9,380 nt of DNA from JAQYVZ01 sp035269105 (GTDB lineage Bacteria; Desulfobacterota; Desulfuromonadia; Desulfuromonadales; BM103): contig DATFJP010000280.1 of assembly GCA_035269105.1 (NCBI GenBank), positions 1 through 9,380 of the forward strand. The letters are read 5' to 3'. Of the stretch, positions 1 through 6,344 are shown piece after piece (position 1 is the first letter of the stretch; each line of letters starts with the position of its first letter). A program made the position numbers and the translations under genes. The notes under the pieces were generated by a model. It worked only from the letters and a program-made list of their open reading frames with translations, was not told the origin of the DNA and searched no databases.

Positions 1-207
1 ACCATCATTGTCGGCCTGCTGCCGATCATGTGGGGGACAGGCGCCGGCGGGGATGTCATGAAGCGTATCGCCGCGCCCATGGTCGGCGGCGCCGTGACCT
101 CGCTGCTGGTGATCATGCTGGTCATGCCCGTCCTCTTTTTCATCTGGCGCAGCATCGGCCTCGACAAGTCGATGGAACCGAGTTCCAAGCAAAAGATCCC
201 CACGTGA
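1..207 (+). CDS. cusA: CusA-like heavy-metal RND efflux pump, C-terminal fragment
   Basis: This is the last 68 residues of an inner-membrane RND transporter; the start lies outside the window. CusA-type pumps use the proton gradient to drive Cu(I)/Ag(I) from periplasm and cytoplasm through CusB and CusC across the outer membrane. The visible part contains the hallmark stretch GLLPIMWGTGAGGDVMKRIA followed by APMVGGAVTS, which is the penultimate loop and start of the last TM helix in HME-type RND pumps. A hydrophobic segment (roughly TSLLVIMLVMPVLFFIW) and a short polar tail follow. The reading frame is open from base 1 to the TGA at 205-207. The Met/His-rich secreted protein encoded 70 nt downstream supports a copper or silver role. 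Cu/Ag versus Zn/Co/Ni (CzcA) specificity cannot be proven from this tail alone, because the metal-relay residues are upstream of the window. Confidence 0.9.
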   Translation, partial: TIIVGLLPIMWGTGAGGDVMKRIAAPMVGGAVTSLLVIMLVMPVLFFIWRSIGLDKSMEPSSKQKIPT

Positions 208-232
208 CAAGCCTTTGCAAAACCAAGACATT

Positions 233-249
233 GGCGGAATTCATCCGCC
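233..249 (+). other. short intergenic hairpin between cusA and the Met/His-rich gene
   Basis: A perfect 6-bp inverted repeat, GGCGGA-ATTCA-TCCGCC, lies in the 70-nt gap between the pump and the next gene. No T-run follows, so it does not look like a full terminator. It could stabilise or separate the two parts of a shared mRNA, or be chance. Confidence 0.3.
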
Positions 250-277
250 CCAGAACCAACATCCGCAGGAGGAAAAA

Positions 278-781
278 ATGAGACTCAGTCTGACAATCAT
301 TATCGCAAGCACCCTGTTCTTCGGCCTCCCTCTCGGAGCTCTCGCCATGAAAGGCATGGAGCATGGCAAGCAAGCCGAAACGATGGACCATGGCAGCATG
401 GATCACGGCAATCACGACGGTATGGCCATGGAAGGCGACATGATCATGCTCGGCAACGCCGTCGAGGATGGTGTCAAGGCCATGGCCCATCTCAAGGATG
501 TCGCTGCCGCCATGGCCAAGATGGACATGGACGCCACCCACCACATCATGATCATGTTCACCGACCAGGCCAGCGGCGACACCATCGAGTCCGGCATCGC
601 CGCAGTCAAGATCGAGCGGCCGGACGGCACGGAGAGCGGCCCCATCAAATTGATGGGCATGCAGGGCCATTTCGGCGCCGACATCGAACTGTCGGAGCCC
701 GGCAAATATGAGTTCAAGGTCGGCACCAAGCTGGCCGACGGCAAGCAGCGCCAGTTCGAATTCGAGTTTACTCTCAAATAA
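278..781 (+). CDS. secreted Met/His-rich copper-binding-type protein
   Basis: The product is 167 aa with a clear Sec signal peptide: a hydrophobic core at residues 4-20 and a cleavage motif ALA-M after residue 23. Mature residues 24-57 are packed with Met, His and Asp (for example MDHGSMDHGNHDGM), the kind of methionine/histidine cluster that binds Cu(I)/Ag(I) in periplasmic copper proteins. A THHIMIMF segment (88-94) and a conserved-looking beta-rich C-terminal domain (about 90-165, ending in alternating Phe/Glu strands) follow and resemble a YtkA/FixH-like immunoglobulin-type fold. The start was chosen because ATG 278 has a strong AGGAGG Shine-Dalgarno at 267-272 and the signal peptide begins there; an in-frame upstream extension lacks both. 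It follows the RND pump by 70 nt and is probably in the same operon, suggesting a metallochaperone or metal sponge delivering to the pump, functionally like CusF but unrelated in sequence. Metal identity is inferred. Confidence 0.85.
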   Translation: MRLSLTIIIASTLFFGLPLGALAMKGMEHGKQAETMDHGSMDHGNHDGMAMEGDMIMLGNAVEDGVKAMAHLKDVAAAMAKMDMDATHHIMIMFTDQASGDTIESGIAAVKIERPDGTESGPIKLMGMQGHFGADIELSEPGKYEFKVGTKLADGKQRQFEFEFTLK

Positions 782-788
782 TCATCAA

Positions 789-818
789 CGGGAGGCCGCG
801 GCTTGGCGCGGCCTCCCG
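789..818 (+). terminator. strong hairpin closing the efflux operon
   Basis: A perfect 12-bp GC-rich inverted repeat (CGGGAGGCCGCG, loop GCTTGG, CGCGGCCTCCCG) begins 7 nt after the stop codon at 779-781. The following CTCTTCCCTCTG is pyrimidine-rich but has no pure T-run, so termination may be partial or Rho-assisted. Confidence 0.7.
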
Positions 819-1049
819 CTCTTCCCTCTGATAAACGAAACTGCATTGCCCGGGGTGCCTTTCGCCGTTTCCCTTCGGCATGGTCCTGCGCCGCTGCTGG
901 TATTTTTCCCGGAAAATCAGATTTTCTGTCAACCAAACAGCAGACTGTGCGTCGAATCGAAGAAAATGGCTTTTTTCTCCGGGCAATTCTTTTGTGTCGC
1001 TTTATCCGTAGAGTGGCGACGAAACAACCAAGAAAGGATCAAGGAACTT
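819..1049 (+). other. intergenic leader upstream of the repeat lipoprotein
   Basis: No credible gene lies in these 231 bases. Open frames running through it on either strand cross the preceding terminator or lack ribosome binding sites. It holds an odd-centred palindrome TTTTCC-C-GGAAAA at 904-916, which could be an operator. CCCGGA (908-913) is also complementary to TCCGGG (978-983), so a leader hairpin with a roughly 64-nt loop could form. I could not identify a convincing -35/-10 pair or a known riboswitch consensus. Confidence 0.4.
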
Positions 1050-2423
1050 ATGCATTACAAGGGACCGAAACGATTTGCTGGACTGTTGCTCACAGGGTTT
1101 GCGGTTTTATTCCTGGCGGCTTGTGGTGGGGGCGGCAGCGACGGCAGTACCTCAAGTGGGCCTTCGGCGACCCCGGTGGCCCTGGAGCCGGCCACCGTGA
1201 CCGGGCAGTTGACGACCGAACCGAGTGTCGCAGCCAGGCTGATGGATTTGATCACCCCTGCGGCGGCGATTGCCGATATTCCGGCGACCCTTTACCTGGA
1301 TGATGATAACACCAACCCGGTCTTCGTCGACGACCAGGACCGCTTTACCATGACCCACGTGGCCGACGGCGACCACTCGCTCACCATCCAGTTGGAAGAC
1401 GGTACCGAGCTCATCTTCCCCTTCCGCATGGCCGCCGGGCGCGGCCTGGACTTCGGCCGCATGATTCTGGCCGACGGGCAGGTCCGGGAATTTAACGGCT
1501 TCAACGGTTATCATTTCGGCTGGGTCGACGAGAATGATGACGGCATCAATGATAACTTCGTCGACGTCGATGGCGACGGCGTTGCCGACCCGGGTTATCG
1601 GTATGCCGGCTATGGCTATCACATGGACCTGGGATTCCGGGATGAAAACCTTGACGGTCTGAATGATCACTTCGCCGATGCCGACGGTGACGGTGTGAAT
1701 GATTTGACCGGCCATCGCTACGGTTTCGGCTTCGGTTTCATCGATGAAGATGGCGATGGGATCAATGACCGTTTCCGGGATGCCGACGGCGACGGCATCT
1801 GCGATCTGTCGGCGATGCCTTTCCAGCACCCCTTCGGCTGGGTCGACGAAGACGGCGACGGCGTCAATGACCGCTTCGTCGATGCCGACGGCGACGGCAT
1901 CAACGATCTCATGGGACACCGCTATGTGGCCATGCCCGGCTGGGCCGATCTCGACGGCGACGGTCGGCACGACTTCTTCGCCGATGCCGACGGCGACGGT
2001 GTCAACGACCTGGGGAATGTCCATACGCCTTACGGCCATGGCTTCGGCTGGGTCGACGAGGACGGCGACGGGATCAATGACCGGTTTGTCGATGAAGACG
2101 GCGATGGCATCAACGACCTGGCCGTTGGCCCTTACGCCGGGAAAAGTGCCCGCTACGGGCACCAGAGTCGGCACCAGGATGATGACGGCGACGGCATCGA
2201 TGATGTGACCGGCATGACTTACCGGCATGGTTTCGGCTGGGTGGACAATGACGGCGACGGCATCAATGATGTTTTTGCCGATAGCGACGGCGACGGAACC
2301 AACGATGTGTTCGGCTATCAATATGGTGGCGGCGGCTACCACATGAGCCAGAACTTCGCCGGCCAACCCGGCCGGCCGGAGACCAACTGGCCCGGCCGGC
2401 AGGGTGGCGGCATGATGCGCTGA
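1050..2423 (+). CDS. lipoprotein with tandem Asp-rich (DxDxDG) calcium-loop repeats
   Basis: The product is 457 aa. Residues 1-25 form a lipoprotein signal peptide with lipobox LAAC (Cys25), followed by a Gly/Ser linker; Gly at +2 does not signal inner-membrane retention, so an outer-membrane or surface location is likely. Residues about 40-150 look like one beta-sandwich domain of the carboxypeptidase-regulatory/CNA-B kind, with a motif like FTMTHVADGDHSLTIQL. Residues 156-427 are seven tandem units of about 34 residues, each carrying two Asp motifs in the pattern FGWVDEDGDGxNDxFxDxDG. They resemble thrombospondin type-3 or dockerin/EF-hand loops, which bind Ca2+. A Gly/Pro/Asn-rich tail ends in GGGMMR. 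ATG 1050 is chosen because the signal peptide starts there and AAGGA lies at 1041-1045; the open frame extends upstream without any signal peptide. The gene stands alone between two terminators. Calcium binding is inferred and the function is unknown; adhesion, surface scaffolding or envelope stabilisation are possible. Confidence 0.85.
   Translation: MHYKGPKRFAGLLLTGFAVLFLAACGGGGSDGSTSSGPSATPVALEPATVTGQLTTEPSVAARLMDLITPAAAIADIPATLYLDDDNTNPVFVDDQDRFTMTHVADGDHSLTIQLEDGTELIFPFRMAAGRGLDFGRMILADGQVREFNGFNGYHFGWVDENDDGINDNFVDVDGDGVADPGYRYAGYGYHMDLGFRDENLDGLNDHFADADGDGVNDLTGHRYGFGFGFIDEDGDGINDRFRDADGDGICDLSAMPFQHPFGWVDEDGDGVNDRFVDADGDGINDLMGHRYVAMPGWADLDGDGRHDFFADADGDGVNDLGNVHTPYGHGFGWVDEDGDGINDRFVDEDGDGINDLAVGPYAGKSARYGHQSRHQDDDGDGIDDVTGMTYRHGFGWVDNDGDGINDVFADSDGDGTNDVFGYQYGGGGYHMSQNFAGQPGRPETNWPGRQGGGMMR
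1515..2330 (+). repeat. in-gene tandem repeat array, seven units plus a half unit
   Basis: Units begin at about 1515, 1629, 1731, 1833, 1938, 2043 and 2232, giving periods of roughly 102-114 bp. The interval from 2043 to 2232 is longer because it contains an extra half unit (around 2175) with a single DDDGDG motif. Each full unit encodes two Asp loops joined by a short aromatic segment (F/V/R/A after ND), then a variable linker rich in Gly, His and Tyr. Nucleotide conservation is strong in the Asp-coding blocks (gacggcgacgg recurs throughout), while linkers differ, so the array is diverged rather than recently amplified. Confidence 0.9.
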
Positions 2424-2432
2424 TTGCAGCAG

Positions 2433-2460
2433 GCCCCCTCATGTCGAGGGGGCTTTTTTT
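2433..2460 (+). terminator. intrinsic terminator of the repeat lipoprotein
   Basis: A perfect 8-bp stem GCCCCCTC / GAGGGGGC with loop ATGTC is followed directly by seven T residues (2454-2460), starting 9 nt after the stop codon. This is a textbook Rho-independent terminator. Confidence 0.93.
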
Positions 2461-2606
2461 AGATTCATCAAGGGGCAGGCTTCAGGGCGCACTTTGCCAA
2501 AGAGAAAATTGGTCGGCGGCCAGGGCGTGCCGGTTCAGGTTCTCCTCCGCTGACCGTTGATCTTAAACTGGTTTCGGAAGAAAAGCCTTCGCTTGTTTCG
2601 ACCAAA

Positions 2607-2629
2607 TCCCGGGCTGGCGAACCAGGGGA
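2607..2629 (-). terminator. weak candidate terminator after the response regulator
   Basis: Read on the minus strand, TCCC-CTGG-TTCG-CCAG-CCC-GGGA forms a stem with a TTCG loop and a three-base bulge, about 38 nt past the regulator's stop codon. Only TTT follows, so it is a poor intrinsic terminator. The rest of the 2461-2667 gap shows no gene on either strand. Confidence 0.3.
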
Positions 2630-2667
2630 ACGGCGGTTTCTCGTGGTTTTCTTATCCCCTGCCGAAT

Positions 2668-4038
2668 TCAGGAGGAGAAATCGTCCCCCGTGGCAGGTTT
2701 TTTGCGCGGAATCCCGTATTTCTCCATGCGGTAGAGCAGCGTGTGCCGGGGGATTTGCAGGAAGGCGGCGGCCCGCGACTGGTTCCAGTTGTTCTTCTGC
2801 AGGGCGTCGACCACAGCCTGTTTCTCCAGCTCCGTCAACGAATAACCTCCGCTGGGCAGGTCGATCGTCGCCCGGGGACTGGCGGTCCCGTTCTGTATGA
2901 TTTTTGCCGGCAGATCCTCGACCGTCAGGTGTTCAGAAGAACGCAAAACGGCCATGCGCTCAATGGCATTGGCCAGCTCCCGGATATTGCCGGGCCAGGG
3001 GTAGGCCTGCAACAGCTCGAGGGCCTCGTCGGCAAGCGTCAGCTCGGGCGAACCGAATTTTCGTAAAAAGTGCTCTGCAAAAAGCGGGATATCCTCCCGT
3101 CGCTCGCGCAAGGCCGGCAGCGCCAGGGTGACGACGGCCAGGCGATAATAAAGGTCTTCGCGGAAGACCTGGTTCTGCATCGCTTGCTCTAGGTCGCGGT
3201 TGGACGCCGCCACAACGCGCACATCCACATCGCGGGTGGTGCCGCCGACCGGCTCCACCTGCCTTTCCTGCAGAACCCGCAGCAGTTTCGGCTGCAGAAT
3301 CAAAGGCATTTCACCGATCTCATCCAGAAAAACCGTGCCGCCGCCGGCGCGTTGGAAATGGCCTTCGCGATCGCGAACGGCGCCGGTAAATGCGCCCTTG
3401 ACATGGCCGAAAAGTTCACTCTCCAGAAGTTCCGTCGGGATGGCTGCGCAGTTGACGGCGACAAAGGGCCCCTGGCTGCGGTTGCTGCGCCGGTGAATTT
3501 CTCTGGCGAAGACCTCTTTGCCGGTACCGCTCTCGCCGGTGATCAGCACGGTAGCCTCGGAGGCGGCCGCCCGGCTGGCAATTTCCAGGAGTTTCGTGAT
3601 CTTGTCGCTGCGGCCGATGACCGTACTCTCCTTGCCGGCCGGGTCGGCGGGCTTGGCGGATTTCTGTTTTTGCCGATAATCGAGAGCCTTGCCGATGACC
3701 AGGCGCAGGACATCGCGACTGAATGGCTTGGTAATATAGTCGTAGGCACCCAGTTTCATGGCTTTAACCGCCTTTTCGATCGATCCGAAAGCGGTAATCA
3801 CCACCACCAGCGTTTGCGGGCGCTTCTGCCTGACTTGTTCCAGGACCTGATAGCCGGAAAGTTCAGGCATCTGCACGTCTGTCACCACCAGGTCGGGGGC
3901 GAGCCTTTCGAAAAGTTCCAGCCCCTCGCGGCCGTCGGCAGCCGTCGCCACGCTGTAGCCGGCGCCCAGCAGGCTGAGTTCCATCACCCGGCGCAGGGAA
4001 TCGTCGTCATCGATGATCAGGATCAACGGTTGGCTCAT
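2668..4038 (-). CDS. NtrC/AtoC-family sigma-54-dependent response regulator
   Basis: The product is 456 aa with the standard three-domain layout. The receiver domain (about 5-118) has the acidic cluster D10-D13, phospho-acceptor Asp54 in VVTDVQMPE, switch Thr82 and Lys104 in YITKPF. The AAA+ sigma-54 interaction domain (about 138-365) has Walker A GESGTGKE (168-175), the sigma-54 contact loop GAFTGA (215-220), Walker B VFLDE (Asp239-Glu240), the arginine-finger region FREDLYYRL (292-300) and sensor II WPGNIREL (348-355). A Fis-type helix-turn-helix (about 402-438) ends the protein. All key residues are intact, so it should be a functional ATP-driven activator of sigma-54 RNA polymerase when phosphorylated. 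Its ATG overlaps the kinase stop codon (ATGA), which indicates translational coupling and pairs the two proteins as sensor and regulator. Target promoters are unknown, and I found no sigma-54 -24/-12 element in this window. Confidence 0.96.
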   Translation of the reverse strand: MSQPLILIIDDDDSLRRVMELSLLGAGYSVATAADGREGLELFERLAPDLVVTDVQMPELSGYQVLEQVRQKRPQTLVVVITAFGSIEKAVKAMKLGAYDYITKPFSRDVLRLVIGKALDYRQKQKSAKPADPAGKESTVIGRSDKITKLLEIASRAAASEATVLITGESGTGKEVFAREIHRRSNRSQGPFVAVNCAAIPTELLESELFGHVKGAFTGAVRDREGHFQRAGGGTVFLDEIGEMPLILQPKLLRVLQERQVEPVGGTTRDVDVRVVAASNRDLEQAMQNQVFREDLYYRLAVVTLALPALRERREDIPLFAEHFLRKFGSPELTLADEALELLQAYPWPGNIRELANAIERMAVLRSSEHLTVEDLPAKIIQNGTASPRATIDLPSGGYSLTELEKQAVVDALQKNNWNQSRAAAFLQIPRHTLLYRMEKYGIPRKKPATGDDFSS

Positions 4039-5207
4039 GAGATTGCTTCCTCGCAGGGGATCCGGATAGTGAAGCGGGTTCCCATCGGTGCGGCAGGCTG
4101 GGCGTGAATGGTTCCGGCATGGGCCTCGATAATGCGTCGGGTCACTGCCAGGCCCAGCCCGGTGCCTTTCTCCCGGGTGGTATAGAAGGGGGTAAAGATC
4201 TGTTCAGGGTCCTGGTCCGGCAGCCCCTGGCCGTTGTCGGTAAAAGTAATGAACAGGCTGTCCCGGTCGGTGGAGGTGGCAACCTCGAGCCGGCCGCCGT
4301 CGGGCATGGCCTGCATGGCGTTGAGGGCCAGATTCAAAAAAGCCTGTTTAAGCTGCACCTGGTCACCTTCGATGTTCGGCAGCTCGCTTTCCCGGAACTC
4401 AAGGGCCACCTTCTGCCGGGAGGCCGGCTGACGGATCAGGTCCAGGACATCCCTGATCGCCTGGTTGACATCGACCTCCTGCTGGTTCGATTTCTGCGAC
4501 CTGGCCATGGACAAATATTGAGAGACAACCTGATTCAGCCGGTCCACCTCTTTGCCGAGAATTTCCAGGTATTCAGCGCCGGCATCGTCCGCAGCGAAAA
4601 GATCGCGCAGATTGTCGGACACCAGGCGGATGGAGGCCAGGGGGTTGCGGATCTCGTGGGCGAGACTGGCTGACAGTTCGCCGAGCGTTGAGAGCCGGGC
4701 CGCCGTCTCGATTCGTTTCTCGGTTTTCAGCAGCAGATCGGTCTGCCGGCGCAGCTTGTCATAGCTCTCTTCGAGGTCTCTGGCCGCGGCCTGGTATTTT
4801 TCCCGGAGATGATGTTCCCGCCCCGAGAGCAGACCGGTGAGAAAACCGATCACATTGTAAAGAACCATTTCCAGATATTGTTCGAGGGGAAGCTGGGTGT
4901 AATGCCCCCACTGGAACAAGACATGCGGCGCATACAAAATCGAGACGATCACGGCAACGGTGACGCCGCCTCGCAGGCCGAACCAGAGCCCGCCAAGCAC
5001 GATGGGGATATAATACAGGCGACGATAGATGTCGTGGTAGTGACCGGCATGGACGTTCGTGGAGTAATGCAGTACAGTGACGGCTGTCGTCAGCAGGAGC
5101 AGGATAACAGCACGGCGCTGCAGGGGGCGATTATTCTTCAATCTCCGCAGAAAGCTGTCAAACTGCAGACCTGTGGTCGTCTCAGGTGGACCGATGGAAG
5201 AGTCCAT
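4035..5207 (-). CDS. membrane-bound sensor histidine kinase
   Basis: The product is 390 aa. Four hydrophobic segments at about 33-48, 65-80, 82-98 and 111-128 form a compact N-terminal membrane module with only short loops and no periplasmic sensor domain. A His/Tyr-rich first loop contains HAGHYHDIYRR. A charged coiled-coil linker (about 129-170) leads to a HisKA domain with phospho-acceptor His184 in LAHEIRNPL, then a HATPase domain with N-box NLALNAMQA (292-300), G1 DNGQGLP (324-330) and G2 GTGLGLA (348-354). All catalytic motifs are intact. This is the NtrB/ZraS-like class that pairs with sigma-54 activators. The start at 5207 is preferred because GGAG lies 5 nt upstream and the preceding gene ends 10 nt earlier; a longer open frame would run into that gene. 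With almost no extracytoplasmic domain, the signal is probably sensed within or at the membrane; the ligand is unknown. Confidence 0.94.
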   Translation of the reverse strand: MDSSIGPPETTTGLQFDSFLRRLKNNRPLQRRAVILLLLTTAVTVLHYSTNVHAGHYHDIYRRLYYIPIVLGGLWFGLRGGVTVAVIVSILYAPHVLFQWGHYTQLPLEQYLEMVLYNVIGFLTGLLSGREHHLREKYQAAARDLEESYDKLRRQTDLLLKTEKRIETAARLSTLGELSASLAHEIRNPLASIRLVSDNLRDLFAADDAGAEYLEILGKEVDRLNQVVSQYLSMARSQKSNQQEVDVNQAIRDVLDLIRQPASRQKVALEFRESELPNIEGDQVQLKQAFLNLALNAMQAMPDGGRLEVATSTDRDSLFITFTDNGQGLPDQDPEQIFTPFYTTREKGTGLGLAVTRRIIEAHAGTIHAQPAAPMGTRFTIRIPCEEAIS

Positions 5208-5217
5208 GGTTCTCCGC

Positions 5218-6144
5218 TCAGGCGGTCTTCCGCAACATGCCCTGCTTCTGCCAAGAGGACAGCCGGTCGGCATAGTCCTGCAGGCCACGGCAGGTATTGC
5301 CGAAAAAGTAGCGTTCCCGGGCCTGGATGTCAGCCGGTAATTGCTCGAAGTTGCGAAAATGCCGATCCTGGCCCAGCAACCAGTCGAACAGTTCCTGCTC
5401 GGAATCGGCCGTGTCTTTGGAAGCGGTTTCGATGACGCCACGGACCCACAACTGCAACTGGCCCCGGGCAATGCGCAGGTAATCCGAAGCCGGTTCCACC
5501 AGTCCGTGGTGGGCGATAATCAGAGACCTCGGTTCCAGGGCAAGCATGCGCTCCAGGGAATCAACGGCGACTTCGAGAACGAAACGGGGCGGGGTGGCCG
5601 GCCGCATATAAATTCCCTGCGGCACTTCGGCGCGCACACCGGCGACCTCGCCACCGAACAGCAGGTCTTCCATCTGGTAGCAGACATGGTGCGGGGCATG
5701 GCCCGGGGTGCGGTGCATGCGCAGGCCGGTTCCGGCAAGCAGTTCCGCGCAACCGATACGTCCCGCCGCAACCGGGATAATCTCGCCAAAGGTGCGGGCC
5801 AGGTCGCCCAACACCTTGAGCGAGCCCTGCCACAGTTGGGCGGGATCGATCATGTGGGGGATGCCGTCCGGGTGACAGACCACCTTCGCCTCCGGATAAC
5901 GGTCGAGCAGGGCACCGGTGCCGCCGGCATGGTCGATATGGATGTGGGTCAGCAGGATAAGGTCGAGCCGCTCGACGCCGGCCTTGTCCAGTTCGGCAAG
6001 CAGATGCGGTATGGTCGACAAGGGACCCGGGTCGACAAGGAAGCCGAGCCTCTTGTCGCGATAAAGCCAGCTGCTGATAAACCGGCGAAAGCCCTCATGG
6101 TCAGGCTGATCGAGGTCGATGCAGGTCAGGTTCCGGCGGTCCAT
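5218..6144 (-). CDS. metallo-beta-lactamase-fold hydrolase
   Basis: The product is 308 aa with no signal peptide, hence cytoplasmic. The MBL metal-binding signature is present: THIHIDH (His67, His69, Asp71, His72), His149 in TPGHAPHH, and His212/His213 in IIAHHG near the end of the core. The position that normally supplies the bridging Asp (the GD motif after strand LLF) reads LLFGGEVAG, so Glu166 appears in its place. Residues about 220-308 form an additional helical domain rich in Arg, Glu and aromatics. The fold covers glyoxalase II, lactonases, arylsulfatases and others, so the substrate cannot be assigned. It is the first gene of an operon with the kinase and regulator (10-nt gap). ATG 6144 is supported by AAGGA about 9 nt upstream. 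Confidence 0.9.
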   Translation of the reverse strand: MDRRNLTCIDLDQPDHEGFRRFISSWLYRDKRLGFLVDPGPLSTIPHLLAELDKAGVERLDLILLTHIHIDHAGGTGALLDRYPEAKVVCHPDGIPHMIDPAQLWQGSLKVLGDLARTFGEIIPVAAGRIGCAELLAGTGLRMHRTPGHAPHHVCYQMEDLLFGGEVAGVRAEVPQGIYMRPATPPRFVLEVAVDSLERMLALEPRSLIIAHHGLVEPASDYLRIARGQLQLWVRGVIETASKDTADSEQELFDWLLGQDRHFRNFEQLPADIQARERYFFGNTCRGLQDYADRLSSWQKQGMLRKTA

Positions 6145-6180
6145 ATCCTCATTCCTTTTCTATTGGTTGGTTCAGCTTCC

Positions 6181-6189
6181 ATCATAACA
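6181..6189 (-). promoter_or_regulatory. candidate extended -10 promoter for the MBL-kinase-regulator operon
   Basis: On the minus strand the sequence TGTTATGAT gives an extended -10 (TG-N-TATGAT, 5 of 6 to TATAAT), placing the transcription start near 6174, about 30 nt before the ATG. The -35 region (TTTAGG, 17-bp spacing) is poor, as is usual for extended -10 promoters. Confidence 0.45.
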
Positions 6190-6269
6190 GTTTTTACCTT
6201 CAGCCTAAAGCGGGCCTCTCCGGCTGCGCTTTGCCGCTGTAGCGGACATCTGGAATTTTCGGGCGGTTG

Positions 6270-6299
6270 TTGCCAAAGAGCAATCATCGTCTACATTAT
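6270..6299 (+). promoter_or_regulatory. candidate sigma-70 promoter for the phosphofructokinase
   Basis: TTGCCA (6270-6275, 5 of 6 to TTGACA) is followed after 18 bp by CATTAT (6294-6299, 4 of 6 to TATAAT); TACATT at 16-bp spacing is an alternative. Either would start transcription near 6305, giving a leader of about 40 nt with the strong AGGAGG at 6332-6337. Confidence 0.4.
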
Positions 6300-6344
6300 G
6301 AATACCGATTTTTTGCAACGATCGACCCTTCAGGAGGCGAACCC

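Noticed and set aside
774..986. A 70-codon minus-strand frame in the intergenic leader
   Set aside because: It ends in the strong hairpin region, lacks a ribosome site and encodes no recognisable domain or signal.
708..1049. Upstream in-frame extension of the repeat lipoprotein
   Set aside because: It would overlap the preceding gene and run through its terminator hairpin, and would bury the lipoprotein signal peptide inside the protein.
819..1049. Possible c-di-GMP (GEMM) or other riboswitch in the leader
   Set aside because: The conserved cores of GEMM, cobalamin, fluoride and similar riboswitches were not found by eye.
1515..2330. Repeat array considered as CRISPR
   Set aside because: Repeats are about 102 bp, protein-coding, in frame and diverged, with no constant repeat/unique spacer pattern or cas genes.
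1152..2366. A 404-codon open frame on the minus strand opposite the Asp-repeat gene
   Set aside because: It is a by-product of the repeated gac-ggc-gac codons, which read as Val/Ala/Ile on the other strand without stops. It has no ribosome site and mirrors the repeats of the real gene, which has a lipoprotein signal and terminator.
3352..4107. A 251-codon plus-strand frame opposite the response regulator
   Set aside because: It is antisense to a protein with every NtrC-family motif intact; GC-rich codon bias explains the lack of stops.
5208..5471. Longer start for the histidine kinase
   Set aside because: It would overlap the MBL gene by over 250 nt and adds a low-complexity sequence with no TM or sensor domain; ATG 5207 has a GGAG site and a tight operon junction.
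2494..6280. The string TTGCCAAAGAG occurs at about 2496 and again at about 6270
   Set aside because: Two 11-base copies of similar sequence in different contexts, without flanking similarity or symmetry shared by both, are most likely chance.
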